This document shows, piece after piece, positions 22,710 to 30,183 of a DNA stretch of 31,940 nt. The first letter of the stretch is position 1. The number at the start of each line of letters is the position of its first letter. The position numbers were made by a program, and so were the translations under genes. This stretch comes from Anaerolineales bacterium (GTDB taxonomy: Bacteria; Chloroflexota; Anaerolineae; Anaerolineales; Villigracilaceae), in contig JAFGKO010000274.1 in NCBI GenBank assembly GCA_016928525.1, positions 1-31,940 of the forward strand, read 5' to 3'. Under the pieces are notes generated by a model, which was not told where the DNA came from, made no database searches, and saw nothing but the letters and a program-made list of their open reading frames with translations.

Positions 22710-23537
22710 CTACTTCGGTACCAGAGCGCTTAACAAATTTGGAAAGTAAATGATCAAGATTGCACTGATCAAGAAGAACGGACCATATGGGATGAAAACC
22801 ATCCAGGCATCCTGTTTATACCGTCTCACTACTAACATAATAACAAGTATTGGGATTGTTATCAAGCCACCCAACAAGATTCCAACCAGTAATCCAAACC
22901 AGATCAACGGCCAGCCGAGGATCAATCCTAACACACTTGCGAGGATAACGTCTCCTGCGCCGAGCGCTTCCTCGTCATCGGCTTCCTGTTCGGCGGCTCT
23001 CATTTTACGGGCGCGGATACGTGCAAATATAGTGCCAAGTAGATAGAAGACCAACATGACCCCGAAGCCGCCCAGTCCGCCTAGAAGTGTAGGCCCCAGC
23101 CCGTGTAACAGCCAGCCGACCCCAAGTCCAAGAACCGCACCGAAGATGCTGACGGGATGGAGGATGAGGCGATGTTCCAGGTCTATTACAAACACAACTC
23201 CAAAATAGGTCAGCAAAAACAATCCAGCCAGATACGCAAGCAATGTATTGGGAATGGCATTTGCGAACTGCCTCAATGGCAGGAACCAGAGCCACAGGCT
23301 GGCTATCAGTCCCAGGATTTGGACAATCCAGGCGCGCAGGCTGCGACGTTTCCCGCAGGTTGGGCATCCAGCCAGTGCAAGATATTTTTTTATGGATAAA
23401 GGCGAGTTGCAATGTAAGCAGACCGGACGGCTGAAGCGACGTGTAACAGGAAGAACGTCTGCCAGATAATTGACCAGCCAACCGGCTAAAAGTCCGGCAA
23501 GTAATGGCAGAATTATAAGTAAGTTCATCTCTTCCAT
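22710..23537 (-). CDS. Type IV prepilin peptidase (A24 family)
   Basis: This polytopic membrane enzyme of 272-275 residues cleaves pseudopilin leaders. It has the N-terminal zinc-type pairs CLHC (40-43) and CPTC (58-61). The catalytic aspartates are in VIDLEHR (D119) and GAGDV (D196, the GxGD motif), and there are about seven hydrophobic segments. It is a full PilD-like enzyme rather than a short TadV/CpaA. A TATAAT at 23536-23541 overlaps the first ATG, so translation may begin at the second ATG (23528). It is the first gene of the unit with TadE and TadG proteins, its presumed substrates. Confidence 0.9.
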   Translation of the reverse strand: MEEMNLLIILPLLAGLLAGWLVNYLADVLPVTRRFSRPVCLHCNSPLSIKKYLALAGCPTCGKRRSLRAWIVQILGLIASLWLWFLPLRQFANAIPNTLLAYLAGLFLLTYFGVVFVIDLEHRLILHPVSIFGAVLGLGVGWLLHGLGPTLLGGLGGFGVMLVFYLLGTIFARIRARKMRAAEQEADDEEALGAGDVILASVLGLILGWPLIWFGLLVGILLGGLITIPILVIMLVVRRYKQDAWMVFIPYGPFFLISAILIIYFPNLLSALVPK

Positions 23538-23541
23538 TATA
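23536..23541 (-). promoter_or_regulatory. -10 element next to the prepilin peptidase start
   Basis: A perfect TATAAT on the minus strand ends 7 nt before the ATG at 23528. A transcript from it would be leaderless. No clear -35 is present. Confidence 0.4.
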
Positions 23542-23641
23542 TTCGATACAATTTGCAGCGAACATGATGTAAGCTAACTGTAAGGTTCTTGGCGAATCAT
23601 CTAATCTGCCTTACAATCGTTCGAGACAAAAGGAGTATTTC

Positions 23642-24922
23642 ATGGAAAAATTCATCATCGAGGGCGGCACCCCATTACGCGGAGAGGTTACTCCCTCCGG
23701 GAATAAAAACGCGGCCTTGCCTATCCTGGCTGCTTGTCTGTTAACAAATGAGCCTGTGATCTTACATAATATCCCCCAAATCAAAGATGTGATTGACATG
23801 CGATTGTTGCTGGAGAATTTGGGGGTTGATGTCGAGATATTGGGTAAGAACACGTGGCAGCTTACTGCTCGAAATTTGCGAACGGCAGATTTGGACCCTG
23901 AACTGTGCCGGCGCATTCGCGCTTCCATTCTACTTGCCGGACCTATGCTTGCTCGCATGGGCGAATTGCAGTTACCTCCCCCAGGTGGAGATGTCATTGG
24001 GCGCAGGCGTCTGGACACGCACATTTTAGCTTTACAGGCCTTAGGCGCCCAGGTGGAGTACGACCGTACTCTGGAATTCAAAGCTGCGAAACTGGTTGGG
24101 GCCGACATTCTTTTGGATGAAGCCAGTGTTACCGCAACGGAAAATGTAGTCATGGCTGCTGTGACTGCCGAAGGAAAAACCACTATTCGCAATGCAGCTT
24201 CAGAGCCACACGTCCAAGAGCTATGCAATATTCTTAATAGAATGGGAGCTAGGATAAGCGATATTGGTTCGAACACCATCCATATTGAAGGGGTTTCGCA
24301 ACTACATGGAACAGAGCACACGATAGGCTCTGACCTGCTTGAAGTCATCAGTTTTGTAGGCGCAGCTGTCGTTACAGGCGGACAGGTGCGCATTCGGAAT
24401 GCGGGGGTTCAATATTTAGAGATGGTTTCGCACGTTTTTCGACGCATGGGGGTAGTTTGGGATACGGATGGGAGTGATTTAGTGGTGCCAGAAGATCAAC
24501 CGAAGGTAATTATTCCAGATATGGATGGCGCGATACCTGAGATCAAAACGAATGTTTGGCCTGCTTTCCCAACTGACCTGATCAGTATTGCTATTACTGT
24601 GGCAACGCAAATGACCGGTTCGGTTTTGTTCCATGACTGGATGTTTTCTGGCCGTATGTACTTCACAGATAAATTGGTAGGGATGGGCGCGCGCATCATT
24701 CTGTGCGACCCATATCGTTGTCTGATCCAGGGCCCTAATTCGTTATTTGCGGAGAAATTGGAAAGCCCGGATATCCGCGCCGGGATGGCCCTCTTGCTGG
24801 CGACCCTGGCGGCGAGGGGCCAATCAGTCATTCGGAATGTACGTCAAATCGATCGAGGCTACGAGCGGGTGGATGAAAAGCTGTGCCAGCTTGGGGCGCG
24901 GATCGAGCGTGTAGAGGAATGA
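23642..24922 (+). CDS. murA: UDP-N-acetylglucosamine 1-carboxyvinyltransferase (MurA) with Asp at the fosfomycin site
   Basis: This 426-residue enzyme transfers enolpyruvate from PEP to UDP-GlcNAc, the first committed step of peptidoglycan synthesis, in the cytosol. N-terminal GGTPLRGEVTPSGNKNAALP contains the conserved Lys/Asn pair (K22, N23), and RRIRASILLAGPMLARMG follows. The active loop reads PPPGGDVIGRRRLDTH, so the usual catalytic Cys (Cys115 in E. coli) is Asp117. Enzymes with Asp work but are not alkylated by fosfomycin. AAGGAG precedes the ATG. It is divergent from the prepilin peptidase gene. Confidence 0.96.
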   Translation: MEKFIIEGGTPLRGEVTPSGNKNAALPILAACLLTNEPVILHNIPQIKDVIDMRLLLENLGVDVEILGKNTWQLTARNLRTADLDPELCRRIRASILLAGPMLARMGELQLPPPGGDVIGRRRLDTHILALQALGAQVEYDRTLEFKAAKLVGADILLDEASVTATENVVMAAVTAEGKTTIRNAASEPHVQELCNILNRMGARISDIGSNTIHIEGVSQLHGTEHTIGSDLLEVISFVGAAVVTGGQVRIRNAGVQYLEMVSHVFRRMGVVWDTDGSDLVVPEDQPKVIIPDMDGAIPEIKTNVWPAFPTDLISIAITVATQMTGSVLFHDWMFSGRMYFTDKLVGMGARIILCDPYRCLIQGPNSLFAEKLESPDIRAGMALLLATLAARGQSVIRNVRQIDRGYERVDEKLCQLGARIERVEE

Positions 24923-24927
24923 ATAAT

Positions 24928-24963
24928 GAAGCGAGACGCGCTAACAACAGTGCGTCTCGCTTC
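24928..24963. terminator. Terminator between murA and the lipoprotein cluster
   Basis: A perfect 12-bp stem (24928-24939 with 24952-24963) extends by three more pairs, one of them wobble, to a 6-nt loop. ACAATATTTTT follows on the + strand. It ends murA and can also serve the convergent lipoprotein gene. Confidence 0.8.
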
Positions 24964-25003
24964 TCTACAATATTTTTGCAGGTTTGTAATGGGCCTGGAA
25001 ATC

Positions 25004-25621
25004 CTATGGGGGCAACATGATGACTCTCTCGCCTCGAATCACCATTGTCCATTTGTCGGAGTTGTTTGCGCATAGCGCATAGCCTTCAGCATTGAATGCT
25101 TCCTTAGAATCGGTACTCCAAGCCCAAGCGGAATAACAGCCTTGTGGTAAAGTCTGTACAGTGTCGCCGTTCTTGCTCAGGGAGTAAGAGCGATACCCGC
25201 ATTCACCGAAAACGGTCTTATTCAGATATAAGGAAATTGTAACAGGAACTTTGTGCTCATTTACAATTCTGATAGTCGTTTTTGGGCCATCTGCCTCAGC
25301 GGGTATGAGGTGTTTCAGATCTTGACAGATATCTCCGGATGTTGTTGTTTCGGAACCCAGCGTATTCGTCGGCTGCGCAGAAATAGGTTGTGTGGGCAGT
25401 GGAATTGGAGTAGATGTCGGGGGTAAGGTTGGGACAGGTGTATCCGTTGGCGGGATGGGCGTAGCTGTAGGAAGAGCTGCCTGGGTCTCAGCAACCATCG
25501 TCCAGGCGGCTGCGACCGCTGTTCCCTGGACATCTTCAGCGCTCATGGTAGGTTCTGGTTCAGGTCCGCAGGCGCTAAGGAAAAGTACGCTTGCAAACAT
25601 GATGGTGAGGAGTTTCTTCAT
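25004..25621 (-). CDS. Lipoprotein, tandem paralogue 1
   Basis: This 205-residue protein has a signal peptide and lipobox (LFLSAC, Cys at residue 18), then GPEPEPTMSAEDVQGTAVAAAWTMVAETQAALPTATPIPP. The following Pro/Thr linker runs to about residue 90. The C-terminal domain (about 95-205) contains TTIRIVNEHKVPVTISLYLN and several cysteines. It shares the whole N-terminal block with the next gene (GPEPEPTMS.ADVQGTA.AAA.TMVAETQAA), showing recent duplication. It is the last gene of the osmC-trx-lipoprotein run. Function is unknown. Confidence 0.82.
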   Translation of the reverse strand: MKKLLTIMFASVLFLSACGPEPEPTMSAEDVQGTAVAAAWTMVAETQAALPTATPIPPTDTPVPTLPPTSTPIPLPTQPISAQPTNTLGSETTTSGDICQDLKHLIPAEADGPKTTIRIVNEHKVPVTISLYLNKTVFGECGYRSYSLSKNGDTVQTLPQGCYSAWAWSTDSKEAFNAEGYALCANNSDKWTMVIRGERVIMLPP

Positions 25622-25688
25622 TTTAGGTGTAACTCTCCAATCGTTTTAGTAAAGATTTAGGGTTTGCTAGGCTTTGCCGTGAAAGGGG

Positions 25689-25738
25689 CCGGATTTGGGG
25701 TGAGAGCGTGCGTACGCACGCTCTCACCCCAAATCCGG
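25689..25738. repeat. Perfect 50-bp palindrome
   Basis: All 25 positions from 25689-25713 pair with 25714-25738 around a GTAC centre, with no loop. The arm includes GGATTTGGGGTGAGAGCG. It lies between two paralogous lipoprotein genes, 35 nt beyond the stop of the upstream one. No T-run follows. As RNA it would form an extremely stable hairpin; as DNA it could form a cruciform. Confidence 0.85.
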
Positions 25739-25773
25739 GTAGCTACCACGGAAATTTTCCCGAAGAGCCAAAT

Positions 25774-26409
25774 TTAGCAGTTTGGAGCACAGCCTGCTTT
25801 GAGTATGATACGTTCATTTTCAACCCAAAGACTGTAGTTCCCTGGCCGCGTAATTGTATCCCCGCCAAACACCTTGAAATCTTGCTTGCCATCGACGAAA
25901 GCCGAAGCCCAGAAAGTCCCGACTGGAACATTCACAGTAGTATTGCTATCGAAAGAGGCTGAAATGATGCCGCATTGTCCAAGTTCCGTAGTAAACCCTA
26001 ATGCTATGACAACGTGACCTTTAGGTTTTGTGTTGTTCACAATTCTCAACCTTGCGCTCTCGCCATCCCAGGCTGTCAAAGGCTGGTTACAAGGATCACT
26101 CGCTCCAACTGACGCGGCCGTTGTGTTCGTAGGCAGGATGTTAACGGGTTGAGTTGCAATGGATTGAGTGGGTGATGCTATGCTCAATGGTGGAACCGTA
26201 TTGATTGGAAACGGGGTTGCTGTAGGGGCTTCCGTGGGTGGGATGGATGTGGCTGTTGGAATAGCAGCCTGTGTTTCTGCCACCATGGTCATGGCAGCCG
26301 CCATGGCTGTGCCTTGAACGTCTGCAGGGCTCATGGTTGGTTCCGGTTCAGGTCCGCAAGCGGTCAGCAAGAGTGTTAGTATTGCAAATGCTATTAAAAT
26401 TCGTTTCAT
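25774..26409 (-). CDS. Lipoprotein, tandem paralogue 2
   Basis: This 211-residue protein has a lipobox LLLTAC with Cys at 18, followed by the same block as its neighbour (GPEPEPTMSPADVQGTAMAA). A Pro/Thr linker runs to about residue 95. The C-terminal domain starts at DPCNQPL and contains RLRIVNNTKPKGHVVIAL and an end with two Cys (AGCAPNC). The C-terminal domain has diverged from paralogue 1 far more than the N-terminal block has. It follows the third lipoprotein by 30 nt. Confidence 0.82.
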   Translation of the reverse strand: MKRILIAFAILTLLLTACGPEPEPTMSPADVQGTAMAAAMTMVAETQAAIPTATSIPPTEAPTATPFPINTVPPLSIASPTQSIATQPVNILPTNTTAASVGASDPCNQPLTAWDGESARLRIVNNTKPKGHVVIALGFTTELGQCGIISASFDSNTTVNVPVGTFWASAFVDGKQDFKVFGGDTITRPGNYSLWVENERIILKAGCAPNC

Positions 26410-26439
26410 AGAACTGTTATTCTCCAGTATATTATTTTC

Positions 26440-27150
26440 TTACTTTGTTACTGTGACTTTATCTTTCATAAAAGTGATTGCCACTTCGTTGTTTTTGCCT
26501 AGACTAAATGAACCCTGGAATTGTCTCCCGCCCACCCAGGCGACATAAGTATACGTACCCGCTGGTGCAGAAACGCGCATCCCTTTAGCAACAGGATATT
26601 CAATAATTGTCGTATAGCCGTCCACTGTGGTGCAGTGCATGGATATATAAACTTCGGCTTTTGACCGGTTGATCAGGCTGACCTTTCCGTATGGGATTGC
26701 GGGCGGTAATGTACCATAGAAACGAGCATGTAGTGTTTCTGTGGCAGTTGGCGTGAACGGGGTGGTGGTAGGGAGAGTCCCTGTTGCAGTAGTAGTCGCC
26801 GTCACAGGCGTACCGGTTGCTGTCACGGTTGCATTCGGGTTCGGTGTCAGGGTATTCGTTGCTGAAGCGTTCGGGTCAGAGGTCGAGGTATTGGTAGCAG
26901 TAAAAGTCCCAGTAGCGGTGGCTGATTCCGTGAAAGTGGCAGTTGGTGCAGGGGTATCAGTAGCAGGTTCAAGGGTCGGTGTTGGTAGCGCGTTGAGTGT
27001 CTCCACTGCCAGAGTCAAGGCCAAAGCTGCATCGGTAGCCTGTACGTCAGCGGCAGGCGCACCCTCAGGTTGTTGCAATGACGGCAGCGCCGGAATGCAG
27101 GCGCTCAGGAAAAGCGCCATTGCCAACAAGTAAACCCCAGTCCTTTTCAT
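26440..27150 (-). CDS. Lipoprotein, tandem paralogue 3
   Basis: This 236-residue protein starts at 27150 (MKRTGVYLL), with GGGAG 6 nt upstream; the TTG at 27156 is less likely. Its lipobox is LFLSAC with Cys at about 18. A linker of about 100 residues is almost pure Thr/Pro/Ala/Asn (TATFTESATATGTFTATNTS), probably a surface stalk. The C-terminal domain of about 95 residues contains YGKVSLINRSKAEVYISMHC and SAPAGTYTYVAWVGGRQFQG, which resembles the domains of the other two in layout. It is 11 nt after the thioredoxin gene, so it is likely cotranscribed. Confidence 0.82.
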   Translation of the reverse strand: MKRTGVYLLAMALFLSACIPALPSLQQPEGAPAADVQATDAALALTLAVETLNALPTPTLEPATDTPAPTATFTESATATGTFTATNTSTSDPNASATNTLTPNPNATVTATGTPVTATTTATGTLPTTTPFTPTATETLHARFYGTLPPAIPYGKVSLINRSKAEVYISMHCTTVDGYTTIIEYPVAKGMRVSAPAGTYTYVAWVGGRQFQGSFSLGKNNEVAITFMKDKVTVTK

Positions 27151-27161
27151 GATCAACTCCC

Positions 27162-27506
27162 TTAATTTTTCTGAATAACATCCAGGAATTGGCCGAGCAC
27201 ATCCCTAAGCATGCGTTCGGGTAGAGCGCCAACCTGGCGATGCAAAATTTTGCCCCCAGCAACGAACAGCATGGTCGGGATACCCTGGATGCCAAACTTA
27301 CCAGCCCATTCCGGGTTCTCGTCGGTGTTGACTTTTGCAATCAGCAACTTTCCTGAGTATTCTTTGGCCAGTTTATCCAGGACGGGCGCTACCATTTTGC
27401 AAGGGCCGCACCAGGGGGCCCAAAAGTCGACAATGACAGGCAACTCAGCTTGCAATACAGTTTTTTCAAAGGCTGCATCGGTAACGTGAATGGGTTCTTC
27501 CACCAT
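27162..27506 (-). CDS. trxA: Thioredoxin
   Basis: This 114-residue cytosolic disulfide reductase has the active site APWCGPCK (C33/C36), buried Asp (VDFWA), the cis-Pro in GIQGIPTMLF and the terminal RMLRDVLGQFL helix. There is no signal peptide. AAAGG lies about 9 nt before the ATG. It is 26 nt after the OsmC gene and 11 nt before a lipoprotein gene. Pairing with OsmC suggests that it reduces the OsmC peroxidatic disulfide (inference). Confidence 0.95.
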   Translation of the reverse strand: MVEEPIHVTDAAFEKTVLQAELPVIVDFWAPWCGPCKMVAPVLDKLAKEYSGKLLIAKVNTDENPEWAGKFGIQGIPTMLFVAGGKILHRQVGALPERMLRDVLGQFLDVIQKN

Positions 27507-27532
27507 TGTAAAAACCTTTCTGGGCGGTTGCC

Positions 27533-27961
27533 CTAAACCGCGGGTTCGCCGGGTTTAAAAATTTTGTAGGTTGAGCTTATTTTGGCGGTTTGACCTAGCA
27601 TAATGCTGACCGAACAGTATTTGTGTTCCGAAAGCTTGATGGCCTGTTCCACATCTCTTACTTTCAAGCCATCACCCCAAAGAAGATACATGACTTCAAT
27701 ATCCGTATAAACCATCGGAAATTTGTCGGCTCGCTTGCCGCGTACCTTCACTTTGAAGTCTGTCGGGATTATTTTTTTCTTCTGGAGGATCGAGACAATA
27801 TCTATGCCGGTACAACCAGCCAGCCCGACTAGAAGTAACTGCATTGGACCAATACTTTCGTCCATCGGGCCCATTTGGACAGTTCCGCCTTTGTCGCTCT
27901 CTCCAAAGAAGCTTAAGCCCCCTTTCCAGGTTGCGGTCACTTCTCTCCAGTCATCTGCCAT
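27533..27961 (-). CDS. OsmC-family redox protein
   Basis: This 142-residue protein starts at 27961 (MADDWREVTATWKGG), with GAGGACTTG before the ATG; the longer frame to 28189 overlaps ftsY and has no support. The two conserved cysteines are in GLAGCTGID (C50) and HKYCSV (C116), the peroxide-reducing pair of the OsmC/Ohr family. It is closer to the YhfA/OsmC-like subgroup (SEHKYCSVSIML). It is expected in the cytosol as a dimer, and the first gene of a likely unit with trxA and three lipoproteins. It is divergent from ftsY with only 64 nt between the start codons. Confidence 0.9.
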   Translation of the reverse strand: MADDWREVTATWKGGLSFFGESDKGGTVQMGPMDESIGPMQLLLVGLAGCTGIDIVSILQKKKIIPTDFKVKVRGKRADKFPMVYTDIEVMYLLWGDGLKVRDVEQAIKLSEHKYCSVSIMLGQTAKISSTYKIFKPGEPAV

Positions 27962-28011
27962 CAAGTCCTCGCAATTTGCGAGTATAACACAAAACAACTT
28001 TGCCCCCATGA

Positions 28012-28017
28012 TATAAT
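28012..28017 (+). promoter_or_regulatory. -10 element of ftsY
   Basis: A perfect TATAAT lies 8 nt before the ftsY ATG, and no ribosome binding site is visible. A leaderless or near-leaderless mRNA is expected. Confidence 0.45.
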
Positions 28018-28025
28018 GACCAGTC

Positions 28026-28937
28026 ATGGTTGACATCCTTTCCCGCTGGCGCAGCGGTCTCTCAAAGACGAGCAAAGCAGCATTTGGACGGCTGGCGAGT
28101 CTGTTTGGGGCCACTGAAATTACAGACAAGACCTGGGATGAACTGGAAGCGTTGCTCGTCCAGGCCGACCTGGGGATCGAGACCACCACTGAAGTGATCG
28201 GCTCGCTTCAACGCCTCACGCGGACCGAAGGCCTGCTTCGCTCCGATGAACTGGGACAGGCGCTTCGGTCGGAGTTGCGCAACCGTCTGGACATGCCGCC
28301 CGTCATCGAATGGCCGGGGAACCCGTCTGTATTGCTGGTGGTGGGTGTGAATGGTTCCGGGAAGACTACGACCATCGCCAAATTAGGCCAGCGTTTTTTG
28401 GGTGATGGGCGATCCATTCTATTTGGCGCAGCTGATACCTTTCGCGCCGCAGCGGTGGACCAACTCCAGGTTTGGGCTGACAGGCTCGGGGTCGATGTGG
28501 TTGCGGGCGCGCCGGAGAGCGATCCCGGTGCGGTGGCGTTCAACGCTGTCCAGGCCGGAGTGGCACGCAATGTCGACCTGATTATCATTGATACCGCTGG
28601 CCGCCTGCACACTCGTTTTAATCTGATGGAAGAGTTGAAGAAGGTCCATCGCGTAGTGGGCAAAGCCCTGCCGGGAGCACCGCACGCTGTCTGGCTGGTG
28701 CTAGATGCAACTACAGGACAAAATGCCTTGCAGCAGGCGCGCGCCTTCAAAGAAGCGGTCAACGTCACGGGCGTGATTCTGGCGAAACTGGATTCTTCAG
28801 CACGTGGTGGGATGGCGTTTGCCATCAAGCGCGAGCTTGGATTACCGATATTATTTGCCGGCCTGGGCGAGAAGCCAGAAGATTTACAACCCTTTGATCC
28901 GGATGCTTTTATCGAAGGAATTTTATCTACAGGATAA
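28026..28937 (+). CDS. ftsY: Signal recognition particle receptor FtsY
   Basis: This 303-residue SRP GTPase docks ribosome-nascent-chain complexes to the membrane translocon. The N domain is at about 1-95 and the G domain at about 100-300. G motifs are GVNGSGKTT (107-115), DTFRAAAVDQL (137-147), DTAGR (189-193), AKLD and GLGEKPEDLQPFDP at the end. The acidic A domain of E. coli FtsY is missing; a short basic/amphipathic N-terminus (MVDILSRWRSGLSKTSKAAF) replaces it, as in many bacteria. It is divergent from the osmC gene. Confidence 0.96.
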   Translation: MVDILSRWRSGLSKTSKAAFGRLASLFGATEITDKTWDELEALLVQADLGIETTTEVIGSLQRLTRTEGLLRSDELGQALRSELRNRLDMPPVIEWPGNPSVLLVVGVNGSGKTTTIAKLGQRFLGDGRSILFGAADTFRAAAVDQLQVWADRLGVDVVAGAPESDPGAVAFNAVQAGVARNVDLIIIDTAGRLHTRFNLMEELKKVHRVVGKALPGAPHAVWLVLDATTGQNALQQARAFKEAVNVTGVILAKLDSSARGGMAFAIKRELGLPILFAGLGEKPEDLQPFDPDAFIEGILSTG

Positions 28938-29005
28938 TTGTTACTTTTCAACAAATCGGGGCACGTTTCCCTTCTGATTTGAAGAAATATCTCATTGGAG
29001 GAACA

Positions 29006-30089
29006 ATGCAGGATTTGCTCGACCGTTTACAAGAAGCAGGGGAACAGACTCAGCACCTCATGGTGCGTCTTTGACTTTGCCAACAAGGAACTCAAGCTCT
29101 CACAACTAGACAAAGAAATGGCAGTCCCAGGTTTTTGGGATGAACCTGCTGTTGCACAACGAACGATCAAAATCGCCAATGCTCTGCGCGAGGAAGTTGA
29201 ATCGTGGGGCGGATTCGCGCGCCGCATTCAGGATGCAACCGAATTGGCCCAACTTGGCGATGAAGGTTTGCACGCCGAATTAGAGCTCGAAGTCGAGGGC
29301 ATCGAAAAGGAGTTGGAGAAACGTTCTTTCACAGCCATGCTCTCAGGGCGCTATGATGCTGAGAATGCACTGCTGGCAATCCATGCAGGCGCGGGCGGCA
29401 CGGATTCACAGGATTGGGCCGAGATGCTGGAACGCATGTATCTACGCTGGGCTGAAAAAAGCGGCTATGAAACTGAGATTCTTGACATGACTGAAGGCGA
29501 AGAAGCGGGCATAAAAAGTGTCACTATTGCAGTGGATGGTAAATATGCGTTTGGGTATTTGCGCTCTGAAAAAGGTGTACATCGCCTGGTGCGACTTTCT
29601 CCTTACGACGCTGCTCATCGTCGGCACACCTCATTTGCGCTGGTGGAAGTCCTCCCACAAATCGCGATGGATGATCCCGAAGTCGAAATCGATTCAAGCG
29701 ATCTGAAAGTCGATGTGTTCAAATCGTCGGGCGCGGGCGGGCAGAATGTGCAGAAAAATGCGACGGCAATTCGCATTACCCATATCCCAACCGGGATCGT
29801 GGTTATTTGCCAAAATGAGCGTTCGCAGTTGCAAAACAAAGAAAATGCCATGCGTGTACTCAGGGCGCGCCTGCTGGAGATGAAGCAGGCCGAGAAAGAT
29901 GAAGAGGTTGCTATCCTGCGTGGCGAATATACGAAAGCGGAATGGGGTAGCCAGATCCGTTCTTATGTCTTGCATCCATATCAGATGGTAAAAGATCATC
30001 GCACGGAATACGAACGCGGGAATACCCAGGCCGTGTTGGATGGCGATTTGGACGATTTTATGGAAGCGTACCTGAAGCAAATAAAATGA
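29006..30089 (+). CDS. prfB: Peptide chain release factor 2 (programmed +1 frameshift)
   Basis: RF2 ends translation at UGA and UAA. The gene is in two frames. The ATG at 29006 (GGAGG 6 nt upstream) opens 22 codons ending CTT at 29069-29071. TGA follows at 29072-29074 and C at 29075; after a +1 slip, reading continues GAC TTT GCC from 29073 to 30089. This gives about 360 residues. CTT-TGA-C is the classic autoregulatory slip site: low RF2 lets the ribosome shift and make more RF2. GGTG at 29062-29065, 3 nt before CTT, may act as the short Shine-Dalgarno stimulator. The peptidyl-transferase motif SSGAGGQNVQKN is present. The stop-codon recognition tripeptide reads SPY (RLSPYDAAHRRHTSF) rather than SPF. 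Confidence 0.96.
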
Positions 30090-30171
30090 GACGTTTACGG
30101 TAAGCGGCGATCGTCATAGGGTTCCTGAATAAAGTTATGCATATGCAAGGATAATTCCAGAAATCTCGTTT

Positions 30172-30177
30172 TACAAT
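30172..30177 (+). promoter_or_regulatory. -10 element of the TPR gene
   Basis: TACAAT is 6 nt before the ATG at 30184. No ribosome site is present. Its position would make the A of the ATG roughly the first base of the transcript. Confidence 0.4.
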
Positions 30178-30183
30178 TTTAGA

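Noticed and set aside
23611..24393. A 260-residue frame antisense to murA
   Set aside because: It lies wholly over a clear murA coding frame. Its composition is that of a shadow frame.
27962..28189. N-terminal extension of the OsmC protein
   Set aside because: It would overlap the divergent ftsY start and the ftsY coding frame. A good ribosome site supports the start at 27961.
28995..29072. prfB starting at 28995 in the main frame
   Set aside because: The residues before the slip site do not resemble RF2, whereas the frame from 29006 plus the +1 shift does.
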